Origin: Pachyseris speciosa
Lineage: Eukaryota > Cnidaria > Anthozoa > Scleractinia > Pachyseridae
DNA length: 64,000 bases
Direction of reading: 5' to 3'
Assembly (NCBI GenBank): GCA_016490735.1
Contig: JAEMWC010000391.1
Coordinates: 185,001-249,000 of the forward strand
The translations under genes were made by a program, and so were the position numbers. Of the stretch, positions 11,462-23,265 are shown in pieces. Position 1 is the stretch's first letter. The number at the start of each line of letters is the position of its first letter. Below the pieces are notes generated by a model. The model did no database searches. It was given only the letters and a program-made list of their open reading frames with translations, and was not told the DNA's origin.

Positions 11462-14146
11462 CGCGGCAAAAATTCGAATAATCTTGAAGCAAATTTAAGA
11501 AGCAGGAAATAGTAAGAACTAAAATTAGCTAAGTTTGGGCGCATTATGTCAATTATTGCTACTCCAAAAAATTATTCTTTCAAGAAAAATATACGTTGAT
11601 GGTAAATAAAATAATTAGAATGTCAATTTCCCCATGGACATATGGATTCACATTGAATGGAGATCTGAGGTCAATACAATATGTCCGTTCCTCGACTAAC
11701 AACAGGGCGCTAACATCTTAAACCAAATCACAATTACCCAGTTTTCTGTTTGGATAATAGTTTCTAAGGCATAAAACGCAAATCTTACCGTTGAATTTCC
11801 CGTTAACTCATAATTGAGAAAACCAAAGTCCACGTTGTAGCGATCGAACAGAGAAAAAGTGTTATGTGGAGCGTGACTTGATTTGACAGGTGCTGCCAAA
11901 CAGAAACCCACACTGTGTGACAAAACCCTCAGTTGGACGAGACAACATATTTGGGGGAATGGAGGAGGAGCAGTTCGGGTGCACGGACTACTGGCGCGTT
12001 CATCTAATTATCTGAAGGCGCTTTTTTCGTTTTCTCTCTAACCCCTGATTAGTATAAAACTTGGTTGGCGTTACAGATTGGAGTGAACCCGTCTCTTTTG
12101 TCGGCCTAAAGCCTTTGGAATAAGTAATTTGTTGGTAAAATAAAGTTAGTGGCTCAATACATCTTTTTGTAGTAAATTCGAAACAAGGGACGAACAAACT
12201 CCTGGAGACGTATTCCTTCATTTCCTCAAAAAAAAAAGCGTAATTAATAGAGCCTCTGGGTGGGATTAAATCGATAGCTGAAAATTGGCCTGAATCTTAC
12301 CTGAGAAATAGTTATAATTGAACTGAAAGGTGAAAAAAGTCAAATCACTTAAAAAGGAAGCCTAGATTAGTGGAGTTAAGTGGCTTGCAGAAGCCGATAT
12401 GTTTGGCAGGTGATAGATCAAATAGAAGACAAAATAACTTATCCATCCATTTTTCTTTCGCTTCCATCTAGAATCTGCGTTCAAACTAAAACTAAGTACA
12501 AATACGCAAACAAAAATCAAATCCCTCTGAATCAAACTACCCATCAATGATACAAAAAAAATAAGGTTCTTAACTCGAGAATGGCTTTTCAATTCCTAAA
12601 GCCGGCGGGTACTTGCTGGGATTACCACAGGTGGCAGTTTGCACCTGTTTTCTATATCGCTCATACCTTTTTCACATCCACCTGTAATACTTGCCAGTTC
12701 CACAGTCTGGCTTGACTAACCTTTGGATACCATAGCTACATTTCCGGGATATAAAAAAACCTTTTATGCCACGAGTGGCGCGGAATTTCCTTTAAATTGG
12801 AAGCAAGAATGAAGTAAAAGTATGAATTTGGAGGCGGGTGGCATGTGTAGTCACGTTCAAAGTACTTTTTGTACCTTTCCCGATCTTGTGAGAGCATAGC
12901 GCCAACAGCCCATTCTACTGCTTCCTTTTTAGGAATAGGTGATAACTTCATCACTCAGCTTCCACCCTGCAACCCTAAGATATATATGAGGGTTGGCCAC
13001 AACACCGAGAGTACGTTTCCCACACTCGAACTGTGTGTGGGTTTTTCTCACATTCCTTTTAATTTTCTGTTGTGGAGGTGAAGGATACAAGGCCATGACT
13101 GAGGCAGAAGTTACGCACACAGTCAGCATGATGTTACCCGTTATTTCTAGGTCTGTGTTCAGTTTTGGCCTGGTTGGGGGTTGAACCCACGATTTTTATC
13201 CTCTCAGCACTGACATTAGTGCGCAGGCTAACCTTCCACGTAGGTGAGGTTTCTTATATATCATAGTGATTAAACGTGAATTACACAACGCTCTTCCTTT
13301 ATAGCACTTTTTTAATCAGTTCTAAGTGTACTAGAAAACTAGGATGAGGATGCATGCATTTTACATTATACACAATTGCCTTGATTTTAGACAGCAAGGA
13401 CTCTAATGAATAACCCATATTTAATTTGCAAATCCAGAAATCCAAATGCATGGAAAATACAATTTGCATGAAATAAATTTCATAAGAAACAGTAGCCAAG
13501 TCTCTAAGCAATGTTTGAGTTACATTGCGTTTGATTTCCTTTTTGTTCCGACGCTTGCAGTGTAGCTGCGACCGTAGTATACTGTCTGCGAACTCAGTCA
13601 CGACTTGATGCTGGGGCGACTTTAGATTACAAACTCTTTGCCGTGCTGTACTTGTTCCTCCAGAAGCAAATGTATCGTAGAGGGAAATTAAAAGTATTTG
13701 GCTTGTAAAGTCAGTGAAAGTGTCGGATAAGTTGGCTCAAAATTGAGTCGTTAGATTCTTCTTCTTCTGAAAGGCAAAGGAGAAGAAAAGCAAGTTTAAA
13801 AACTAACCAGATAAAGTTTCATAGTATTCCTCACTGACGTTAAGTGAAATAGTGAGAAAGCTTTGTAAATAAGTGAGATTTTATGTCGTCCAATCAAGCT
13901 CAATGTAATCCCTCAAAACAATCACCTGACGCGAACGCCACACTAGTGAGCCCATCAGAAATAGAAGGAACCATGTGTACATAGATAAAACCATGAGTCC
14001 ATGTAGAAGCCGAATTGTTGCCCCCAACCGTAGGAGAAAGTAAAATGGTGTTATTATTGTTGAGAAATATTTAAGGGGAACACATTGAAAGCAGTTTCAA
14101 TGCGTATTGTTAGGTACTTCTACGACCTTTGTGTACCTAGAAGATT

Positions 14147-14152
14147 TTTATT
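14147..14152 (-). terminator. Poly(A) signal of gene A
   Basis: AATAAA on the minus strand, about 75 bases beyond the gene A stop codon. Position and strand fit cleavage and polyadenylation of that transcript. Confidence 0.55.
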
Positions 14153-14226
14153 TTACCACTACTAAGCTTTTTTTTGCTTTTGCTTTTTCCGTTTTTTCGT
14201 CACACCTTACCTAATAGAATTAAAAT

Positions 14227-14393
14227 TTATGCTACAACTACAGCGTCTCCAGGAGCGTCCTTTTTCGGTTGATCCTTTTTCTTTTCAACTCCTTGCTTTT
14301 TTATAGTAAAAGGTCCTTCTGTTCCCGGCCAGGGGTGTTGAATCACATAGGATTGACCAGCCTGAGCGAAATCAGCTTGAGGAGCTTCACCAC
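14227..14393 (-). CDS. Gene A exon 4: C-terminal exon
   Basis: Acceptor TTCCAAG, phase 1, 54 residues and a TAA at 14227-14229. The product has a [16 protein letters not shown] segment, then a Lys-rich end and DAVVVA. No domain recognised. Phase fit to exon 3 and the following poly(A) signal support it. Gene B likewise has a Lys-rich last exon. Confidence 0.7.
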
Positions 14394-17300
14394 CTTGGAA
14401 CGAATGGAAAAGAAAATTAGAAATGGTTTAATTCGCTAGTTCACGGCTGTCAAGACTGTTTTGACTGCAAACAAAGTACATTTTTCCATACAGAAAATAA
14501 TAACACAACACTAGGAGAAAGATATCATACAATATAGATACCGGTTTTTCACGTATTTTTTCCAGTTTGCATTTTATCTTTTTTAAATTCATTTTAAAAA
14601 GCGGCTTTTGATTCTTGTCAGACGGATCTGAGTGCTAGCTGCCCACAACCATCTTATGTTCTAATGGAACTTCCCTTTCTCACGAAGAGTTTTCAACCTC
14701 TCGATGATCTGTGGGGGAGAAGGTTAATTAATGTACTGGTTCTTCTTAACCCCCATATTCAGACAACCAACGCATATCCCGTTAAATTTGCTTTTTATGC
14801 CCCCAGGTATGTAAAATACAATTTGTGGGTCACTCTCTACAGGAGGACAACTTATTATTGACCACTGACTTTTGGGGTTCTCATATATTACGAATGGTGT
14901 TAAAAACCCTTCAGATATTCGTAATTGTATTTGTGTTATCTTCTTTGAAGCTAAGAAGACGAGATTATCATTCTCGGATGTAATAAAAGTGTTACTCTCG
15001 ATATCCGTGCATCCACTCGTACAAACTGCATGAAAACGTTTCCTACCTGGAGCAGGAGCTGCGGGCATTGGATTAGGGGCGGCGGGTTCAGCTCCTGGCT
15101 GAGCGACAGGTTGAGCGCCAGGTTGAGCGACAGGTGGAGCAGCAGGTTGAGCAGCAGGTTGTGGGGCAGCAGGAGCAACTCCAGCTGACGGCAGCTCAGG
15201 CTGCTCTGGTTGAGCTGGAGGAATTGCCGGCTGAACTGGAGAAGGTTGAGCTGGTTGAGGTGCCACAGGCTTGTAGGCGGATGTTTGGCCGTACGGGTTG
15301 TATTGAGACTGTTGGCCATAACCGTAATTTGGTTGTTGACCGTACTGTCCGTACTGTTGACCGTACTGTGGTCTGTACTGCTGTCCATATTGTTGTCCAT
15401 ACTGTTGACCATATGGTGGCTGTCCAAATGGCGGTTGTTGTCCGTACCGGGGCTGACCATAAGGTGGTCGTCCATAGGGTGGCAATTGTGGTGGGCGGTA
15501 AGGTGGCCTGTGAGGAAGAGCAGGAGGTGGTTTCTTTTCCTCTTTTTCCTCTTTGCCTTCTTCGCCTTCCTTTCCCTCTTTCTCCTCCTCCTTTTCAACT
15601 TCTTTTTCTTCAGTGGGTTTCGGTGGTGGAGGAGGCGGCTGGGGAAGCTGTGGAGTCTGTGGAACACCGCATGGCGGTGGCTGAGGTGGACAGGGTTGAG
15701 GACATGGCTGAGGTTGAGGTGGGCAAGGTGGAGCGCAAGGATTGGTGAGCATTTGAGGTTGACCACAAGGCTGCCCGCCTTGTCCATACTGCAGCCCTAG
15801 TTGGCCATACCCTGGCTGCTGACCGTACTGGGGCTGTTGTCCGTACATTTGTTGTCCATATTGTGGTTGTTGTCCATATTGTGGTTGTTGTCCATATTGC
15901 AGTTGTTGCTGTCCATATTGCAGTTGCCCATATTGCGGTTGTCCATATCGTGGCGGTTGTCCATATGGTGGCTGTCCATATGGCCGTTGTCCATATTGCT
16001 GCAGCCCAAAAGGCTTTTGTGGAAATCGTTGTTGGCCATACGATTGAGGAGCATACGGGTTGTTAGGTTGACCAAATTGCCCTCCCATGCCAAATAGGTC
16101 TCCGAGCTTCTTCTTAGGAGCTCGAGGAAGAGCAACGAAACCTTTGCAACTGTATTTACAGTGTTTGAACATATAAGGTTGATGGTTCGCTTTTTCACAT
16201 AAATGGTTGCTCTTCCATTCACTGCATCTACTGTCGTCATCCATCAGCATCTCACCTATGATAACAGAAACTTGGGTGTTATTGGTAGATAAAGACCCTA
16301 AAATATAATAAACAAATGGAAAATTGAAATTTCTGGAGTATGGAAAAATTAACGTTTACAGTTTTTAATCGTACCTTATGCAGTATTCAACTTTCGATTT
16401 TCCGTTAGATTTTTATGTTAATTTTTCGTATATTTTACATACACAAGAAAGCTTGCCTTATTGTAGCCTCCCACGCAGTCGTTTTTAGGGGACTCGTATT
16501 TCACCTCCTCCCCACAAACGCCTGCTTACCCGAAGCCAACATTCCTTTCCCGCCGCTTGACCAATCACATTTTACCTACTAAATTCTGGAAGGTTGACCT
16601 TGGCCTCGCCGGAATAATAGTTCAACATTGCAGAGACAGAGCTTGAGCGAGCTCTGATTACCGTGTACTCTGCGTTCAGAATTCCTCTTTGAATGCCTAT
16701 CAACTGACTTCAATTTAAGAATTTGTCAGAGGAAACAGCGACATTTTCGTCAATTTGCCCACTAGTTACGATAGCCACTTATTTATCAAGCTTCGCCTTC
16801 AATCTTCGATATCCTCGCCGCTACTCCTGGTCCTGTTGTAGCTGTTGTGGTCACCTCTCGTGAATTTGACGAAGGGCCAAGTCAGTTATTTAAGAAGTAT
16901 TGGCGTATCGTCGGTTAGTCTGAGTAATCTGGAGGAAGGAGACTTTGCCATCGGTAGACGACAGCGCGCAATGGATCGAGCGAGCGGCGAGGCAGCAAGC
17001 TACATAATTTTACCGTCCGCTTCGCGTGAACTGAAGAAAAAAAACAGACGAATTGGCACAGTCTATATCACCGGTGTTTGATAACCTTTGGCCGCTTCTC
17101 CAGGACTTTTTGGGGTCGTGGTGTGGGTGAATTTCATCTGATTTAAAGCAGGACTACGAGAGATCCAGCTTTGTTGTTGTGCCATGTGTGATAATTTCAC
17201 GCCGGTTATTACTCTATGTTTGATGGACTGATAAATGCTTCAGATCTGTAACTCGGTCGCGTATAAATTCTTATTCGCGTTTACAAGTTTTAAAGGTCTC

Positions 17301-19077
17301 TCGTAACACATCGTATTACTCAAAAACAAATCTGCTCCAGCGCTTTGATACGTTTAAAATTCGCGAGAGAAAGAAACACGCATTAGGTTCAATAATTTTA
17401 CTTGTCAGCGCTTGCCAGTTGCTCGATCGTGATTGGCTAGGACACCACGAGCCAAACAATGGGAAAGGAATGTTGGCTTCGGGTAGGCAGGCGTTAGTGG
17501 GGAGGAGGTGAAATACGAGTCCCCTAAAAACGACTGCGTGGGAGGCTAGCCTTATTGTGACAAATGCAAAATGGTAGAAACGAATATAATGTGCTTGATT
17601 AAAGTTAAAGAATGTGGGAAACATGGAGTGATTCCGCCTCCATCCGCATGGCGCCAATATGTGGCTGTCTGTAAAACCATTAATAATGACCTTAAGCACA
17701 TGCGCCTGCGGCGAAAACGAAGACGAACGGAACTAAAACTGAACATACAATCATTCCTGCGCATGCTTCGCTGCTCATCTTCGTCCTGAAGATTTCGTGG
17801 AGAACGACAGAAAGGCAGGCATTTTTCATTTTAGCTAGAACGTAAGTTTTTAACTCTCTTTTCATCCTCAGCTCGCGTGTTGCATTATTTTTGACTGAAT
17901 ATCCATATTTGAGAAATAGTTAAGGCAGTTATTCGAGTTTTATGTAAATTTTTGTACTTTAAAACAGACACTGGTCGAGGGAAACATCTCCGTATCGACA
18001 AAGATAAGGCAGTCTTCGTAATATATAAAAATATATAAAAGATTCATCAAATCCTTCATTCACAGAGCGCTGTTGACAGTATAAGTTGTCCGGTATTCTG
18101 AGATGATTAACCAATAGGTGTATATTAGGTTTACGGACTCTAAACTTAGCAAGACACCCATAATCATCCCATTTCGTCTTTTATGTCTTTGGCATAGCAG
18201 CTTACGATGATTTTATTCATTTATTTAGTTTTTCTTTTTTATTATTTTGTTTTTCTCGAAGATCTTCAAATGATGCAATCTTCGCCATTAAAACTGAAAA
18301 CAATCCATTAGCGGTTTGAGGCACCTACGTCATATTGTCGATCGTCTTCATTTTCGTCCTAGACGCTGGTGCTTAAGGTTGCTAATATTTACCGACAGCT
18401 GTTGCTGAAAGTTTGAACTCACCTGGAGAACACATTTTACAAGCTAACTTGCATTTGCCGGACATGACCGATGGGCTCTTCGGGCAATAGCCTCTAGATG
18501 CCCACTTTGACAATATTTTACATCCTTGTCGAAACAAATACTGTCTGCAAAGGAGAAAGACAAAATAAGACTAGCCGCTGAAATTTGAGACAAAGAAAAC
18601 AGACCTAAAAGACGCCCTGTAACTTAAGCAATTTGTCAAACTCTCGGGTAGCGACCCTGTCATTATTACTGGATTAATTTAATATATTATCCCCAATCAT
18701 CAAATCAGGCGAAGACAATATTTCCCCCAAAATTCCAAACAGAGTTCACCCAATATAACTTTCTCAGAACCCATCTTATGTGCATGAGTCCCCTTCACCC
18801 GCTGAGTTTGGTAATGCTCGCATGATGGTGCAGTTGGCCATTATCTCGTTGCCTCGATGATTCCAAGACATGCATGTAGTCTGGCTCGGCTCATGGCCAG
18901 GCCCAGTATGCTCAGGGAAAGGAACGCCCTTGATACTGAATTAGAATTCTGGAGGTTAAGAATCGAGATTTTACCTTGCTTGGGTTTGTCTTTTAATTTC
19001 TTTTTCTTGTCAAAGGGCTTGCCTTGGCACAAGGAACCCAGTATCGCCAGCAGCGCGAAAATTAAAGCTGCCTTCAT
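14227..19077 (-). CDS. Gene A: secreted ShKT protein with Tyr-Gly-Gln and Cys-Pro tail
   Basis: Four exons: 18975-19077, 18423-18544, 15047-16255 and 14227-14393, all joined in phase 1. Exon 1 gives a signal peptide ([19 protein letters not shown]) and a Lys-rich stretch. Exon 2 is a six-cysteine ShKT exon that is one base short and so out of frame halfway. Exon 3 holds a four-cysteine ShKT variant and a tail of about 365 residues: Tyr-Gly-Gln repeats, a Cys-Pro block, a Glu/Lys block, more Tyr-Gly-Gln and an Ala/Pro/Gln block. Exon 4 gives a Lys-containing C-terminus ending DAVVVA. The layout suggests a secreted, possibly cross-linked structural protein (matrix, mucus, adhesive or nematocyst wall); that is inference. 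As written the locus is interrupted, so it is either a pseudogene or carries an assembly error in exon 2. It lies between paralogues B (upstream) and C (downstream). Confidence 0.7.
15047..16255 (-). CDS. Gene A exon 3: four-cysteine ShKT plus Tyr-Gly-Gln / Cys-Pro low-complexity tail
   Basis: 1209 nt, phase 1-1, acceptor TATCATAG, donor CTCCAG|GTAGGA. The ShKT variant reads [11 protein letters not shown]...KHCKYSC; cysteines 1 and 6 are absent. Then in order come about 100 residues of QYGQQ, PYGQP and similar repeats; a block with seven cysteines spaced by Pro/Gln ([16 protein letters not shown] and on); a Glu/Lys-rich spacer; a second Tyr-Gly-Gln block; and an Ala/Pro/Gln region with [14 protein letters not shown] repeats. 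The frame stays open through all of this, which supports a real coding tail despite its repetitiveness. Confidence 0.8.
16464..17548. mobile_element. Mutator-like (Pack-MULE-like) element, 1,085 bp, 9-bp target duplication
   Basis: The direct repeat gccttattg occurs at 16455-16463 and 17549-17557, immediately outside inverted repeats of about 88 bp (16464-16551 and 17461-17548, both beginning TAGCCTCCCACGCAGTCG and differing at about two positions). Long terminal repeats plus a 9-bp duplication are the standard signature of Mutator-like elements. No transposase is inside; instead there is a RecQ-like helicase fragment (16620-16970). The element lies in the intron between exons 2 and 3 of gene A, with the captured fragment antisense to the gene. 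Confidence 0.85.
16620..16970 (+). pseudogene. RecQ-like DNA helicase fragment inside the Mutator-like element
   Basis: Reading three plus-strand frames in turn gives collinear pieces of a RecQ-type helicase N-terminal region: [16 protein letters not shown], then [10 protein letters not shown], a stop, [17 protein letters not shown], then LIYQ...[15 protein letters not shown], then [20 protein letters not shown] and SLSNLEEGD. This covers the usual NLPTGxGKS nucleotide-binding surroundings (the GKS itself is lost) and the following SPLxxLMxDQV motif. At least three single-base frame changes and one stop show it is not functional. Family assignment rests on recalled motif order. Confidence 0.7.
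18423..18544 (-). pseudogene. Gene A exon 2: ShKT exon with one base missing
   Basis: Bounded by acceptor CTTTGCAG and donor TCCAG|GTGAG, 122 nt. The sister ShKT exons are 117, 120, 123, 126 and 138 nt, all multiples of three. The first half reads [10 protein letters not shown] in the frame set by exon 1; the second half, GYC...[10 protein letters not shown], reads one frame over. The change falls near 18503-18509 (minus strand caaag-tgg). Together the two halves hold all six ShKT cysteines. Taken literally, the exon 1 frame meets a stop inside this exon. Confidence 0.7.
18975..19077 (-). CDS. Gene A exon 1: signal peptide and Lys-rich stretch
   Basis: ATG at 19075-19077. A leader of about 19 residues ([19 protein letters not shown]) has a clear hydrophobic core and small residues before a likely cleavage site. 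A Lys-rich run follows. Donor CAAG|GTAAAA, phase 1. Confidence 0.8.
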
Positions 19078-22000
19078 CGCCCCCTTTCTAGCAAGAGTAA
19101 TGAGACTGGATTAGTGTATCACGTTTGACAAGAGAGATTCAGTGTGACCCAATTGCACAAAAAAGGAAAGACTAATCAAAAATCTTAATTATTCCGACAA
19201 CGGTTACAGGTCAAAAAGCCAGTCAATTTATTTCTCAAGAGAGTTTGAAAGCAAAGTTCTTCTTACCTATCTTCAAAACTTTTGGAATTAACGTTTACAA
19301 TGAAATTGGCGATTATGCACTAAAATTAATGTCAGGACACACTGTCAGTGTCCTCACGTTACACTGGTAATATGCAAACTTAACAAAGTAATCTAGTGTT
19401 CGATTGGTGACTAATGTAATTATGATATTGTCAACAGGGTATGGCATTGTGCAGCAGTAGTGTAAGTGTAAGTGGTTGTATAATTGTAAGTAGTGTACTG
19501 CTTGTTTTTCTGTAGTGTTAGTAGGTTATTGTAAGAAGTGTTGTCGTAAATAAAGCCAGAAAAAGAAAAGAAGAAAAGAAAGTGTTAAAGTCCTTTCAGT
19601 GGGAGTTGAAACGTTTGTGAAATTTATATACCTATGAGAAGCAGCGAACTTCATTGGCATTTACAGCTGTTGTCGCCTATTACATCTATTAAAAAATGTT
19701 CTCAACTCAAAACTTTATCGATTCGATCACAAAACCTATTCAAAGGGCTAAGCGTCCTCAAGTTAAAAACAAATTCATGATTAGTTGCACATACTGTAAG
19801 TAAATGCCACTTGTATATTTGGTAATTTAACACTTTTTACCCGGCTGCAAATTGTTGACTCGGTCAAATTTAATTCATTTTAAGTAAAACCAATATGGGA
19901 AGCCAAAATTCTTCTTCAATAGTTCTACGCGGAAAGTACATTCAATAAATCAATTTTGCCCTTGTATCAATGACGATTATATTTTGAAACTGTGAACTCG
20001 TGAAAAGGTTTTTAAACTTAAGGAAAAGCATTTACCAATACAGCTCATGACAGAGTCTACTATGGCTGGTGTGATGTTATCGAGATTAACCTTTAGCAGG
20101 TTACAAGCAAATGAGTGACAACTTTCGTAGTGACATTTGTCTTTTCATTATTTTCTTCATTTCACTTGACTAGTTGTTTTCGGTTATGTTCTTGCGTGTT
20201 TGTGTTTTGGTGTGCCTTGGATTACTATGGCTGGGAAATCCAGCTAAGAAGCAAATTCAACAGGAGATCCTCGTAGGTAAAAAAATATCAGCCATTGTGA
20301 GCAGATGAGGTCACTCATATGAAGTCTTGAAATCAAATCAGTTTTCAGTGGATCCGGAACTCACTTGATTTGAAGAAGACACAGAGCTTTTTCTATCTTG
20401 CTTGTTGGAAATTAATACCATGAGCATAGATTGACTCAAACATAACTAAAACTCAGATTTAATTAAGGTACGGTAAAATGTACAGGTCAAGAGCATTCAG
20501 TTTGTATTCCGCGAGAGCAACATGACACTTTTCAGTCCGGTATTAAACTTGTCAGTGTTTTGTGACACCTTAAACCATTAGAAATGCGATTCCTACCTGA
20601 ACACACTTTAACAGCTGATGTGTTATCTCCCAGTAGTTCCCGCCTTTTCAAACAAAATGGAGGCACTGGGTTAGCTGTTTTGTGATTCACTGAGACGTTG
20701 GTGACCTCATATAAACGTCATTAGGAGCTCGTAAGGATATAACTTTTTAAAATAGAGAATTCTCTCGGTCGTTACATCTGCCTACAGAAACTAGGCCGAT
20801 TCACTCAAGGTTGGTCCGTTTTGTACTTAAACAGTTTATTTTCCGCTCTGTAAGCTGCACTGTTTCTCCTCATTTTTTGTTATCATTTATTTATTGGATT
20901 TCACTTATTTTATGATCCAATCTATAACAATTTTTCTTCAGTTATTTCAATATTTTCACTTTAAGGTTGACATTTTTAAAAGTTGAAGCTTTATTTTGGA
21001 GTAGGCGCATGCTCTATTTCGAGATCAAGAGTTTGTTTCGCAAACTGTTCAAATAAGAAACGAATTACAGGTGTATGCTGCTTTCTGTCTGGTCGAGATT
21101 ATTTCACTTCAGCGAAGCGATCCTATATATAGTTTCGTCGTATTTATTACTAAGCATGGGTTAACCTGCATTTGCAAATCAGTTTAATTTCACATGTTAC
21201 TCTCTTTAGTTACTGTAGGATGTTGCTGTTTCAGTAAAAAACGATTTGCCCTTTATAACGTGGTATGTCTTCGTTCTTATCAATATGATACGAAGTAATG
21301 TCACGAAAGGACTCGACACTAAATCCAAAACAATTGCCAACTCTTCATTGCCTTGGCCTTTGTTCGTCACCTTGGTTACAAACAGGTGAATGGTTTCATG
21401 AGCTATATCCTATAAGGCACCATTAAGAAGGACGAGATTTAAAAGGATCGTTACAAAAAAAGAGTGAACCGAAACAGATAAAAAACAACAAAATTCATTG
21501 ATCAATGTAAGAGTTCGATCATAAAACACATGTTTAGAGAGAAATATGTTCAACGGGCCATTTAATTAAATGCATCTGCCCAGCCTCAAAGACAGAATAA
21601 ACTCCTTGCTAACAATTAAGCGATAAATTAGTAGATTAGTTCAGCTAGTAAGTGAATAATCAAACCTTTGCGGATCAACTCATGGTGAACGTACTTTTCT
21701 TTCGATGTTCTTCAAACTACCTTCCTCCAACTATCCCATTCACTTTTAATTACGTACTAAACTAGCGTTAAAACGAAGCATTTCTGGGTTGCATTCACCA
21801 GGAAGGGAAATAATTTTATGTATCAACAAACCCTTTGTGTTAAACTTGGGTTCACTGAGCATCATAGCTTTTTAATGACCGAAACGAAGTGTGTGACTGT
21901 GCCATGCTTTCGAACTTCCTTACGAAATTAAATCTTGGTTTATGACAAGCCTCCTTCTTTTGCTAGCAAGTCATGCCTATTGATGACTTTATGAATTTAC

Positions 22001-22789
22001 CGATAGTTGCCAGTGCTTACCTGATTTACGTGTGGTTGTGTTCTCGTAGTCAAAACACTGCCCGGTAAACGCTCTCTGAACCAAAGCAACAGCTACCCGT
22101 TTGGAGGTTAACCTGGTGAATAATTAAACGGGAGCAGAAAGGCCACAAGCAAATTTTTTTAGCCTCAGTAAACTTTGTTGAGGTTCACTGTGTCGGCCGA
22201 AACTAGGTCTGGAAAGGCATATTGTTGTTTTTGCTTACTGATAAAACATCATCTATTTGAAGATATCATTTTTACAAGAAATTCATACTGCGATGCAAAA
22301 TTAACTTGAAATATAACTTCATGAAATTCGATACTATTTTCATATCTTACCTGAGGTTTAAGTCATTTACTTACGCAACCTTTATGCCATGAACAAACTG
22401 AACAAGAGTGTAAGGTCAATTGGCTAGAAACAAAGGTGTTTCAACACCAAATAATTGCCACCAGGAGTAGGAGTGTATGCAAAGAGCTCGATTGTTCCAT
22501 TCAGATGTTAGAGGTGTAGTTACTAGTAAATCTGGGACTGCGAATCACTGGCCTCACAAACTTTTAACCACGTTTCACTGGTTTCACCTTCTCGAATTTT
22601 GCACGAGGCCTGATCTCTTTTTCAAATTCAACTGCAAGTCTAAAAATGCCTCAGACTAACAGAACAATTTTTATATCCTAGCCTCAGGAAATCTCAAATT
22701 TCTTATTTACCTCCCCTTCAATACACAAATATTGTAATTGGTCTTAACACCACATAACTGGATCACTGATACATTAAGCATTTATTTAC
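19078..22789. other. Spacer upstream of gene A
   Basis: No credible exon, RNA gene or bounded mobile element was recognised in this 3.7 kb. It should contain the gene A promoter and 5' UTR, but I cannot place a start site. A stretch near 19440-19570 rich in gtaagtg words ending in 'aataaagccagaaaaagaaaag' resembles the 3' end of a retroposon, without firm limits. Confidence 0.35.
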
Positions 22790-22975
22790 TAATACAAGAT
22801 TTTGCTAATGATCAGTTCTGGCTGGTGAATTTTGGGTAGATCCAGTCCTTTGTGGGGGCAAACGGCCATTTTAGGACGTAATTTGAAATTTTAATTTTGA
22901 CCGTTTGCCCCCACAAAGGACTGGATCTACCCACATTTTACCAGGAACTGATCATTAGCAAAATGGTGTATTGAA
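22790..22975. mobile_element. Near-palindromic fold-back element
   Basis: Left arm ttgctaatgatcagttc...gggtagatccagtcctttgtgggggcaaacgg is repeated as reverse complement on the right with a loop of about 40 bases. The arms are some 65-70 bp with few differences. No target duplication could be set with confidence. It would fold into a long RNA hairpin if transcribed. It lies between genes A and B. Confidence 0.7.
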
Positions 22976-23191
22976 ACAACTAAATGCCCTCTTTTCGTCT
23001 GTTAATATTTAACGTTCATGATCAACCATTGCAAATGAACTATTACGTTATTTTAAACAAAGCCATAAACACGGTAACTTCCCACAAGTCTCCGAAACCT
23101 TAGGGAATGTGCGCCTTTCATCATTTGGCTGTGTGACCGCTTGATGCGGTTCCAGTCAAAGCCCACATTTCACCCTTGCTCATCATAGAGT

Positions 23192-23265
23192 CTCCAGTAG
23201 CTCAGTGGTTAGAGCGTCCGTAAAGATCACGGAGGGTCGTGGGTTCAAATACCATCTGGAACTCG
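23192..23265 (+). repeat. tRNA-like SINE head
   Basis: It has a D arm GCTCAGTGGTTAGAGC, a five-base anticodon stem TCCGT/ACGGA and a T-arm word GGTTCAAAT. The acceptor stem has mismatches, position 33 is not T, and the T stem does not pair, so it is a tRNA-derived retroposon head and not a working tRNA. It is followed by 'ctcggattttttt', the usual next piece in such SINEs. Confidence 0.6.

Noticed and set aside
15134..15800. Long plus-strand open frames opposite gene A exon 3
   Set aside because: They are shadows of the Tyr-Gly-Gln/Pro repeats: reverse-complement repeats of low stop content. They are Val/Trp/Leu-rich with no domain, while the minus frame has a ShKT domain and correct splice phases.
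15797..16240. Alternative minus-strand frames rich in Met-Asp-Asn or His-Met repeats
   Set aside because: Out-of-frame readings of the same repeat; they lack splice-phase agreement with the neighbouring exons.
17316..17764. Minus-strand open frames at the right end of the Mutator-like element
   Set aside because: They run through the terminal inverted repeat and out across its border; no domain, and the element ends explain the sequence.
23192..23265. Functional tRNA gene
   Set aside because: Acceptor and T stems mismatch and position 33 is A; the downstream sequence is SINE-like.
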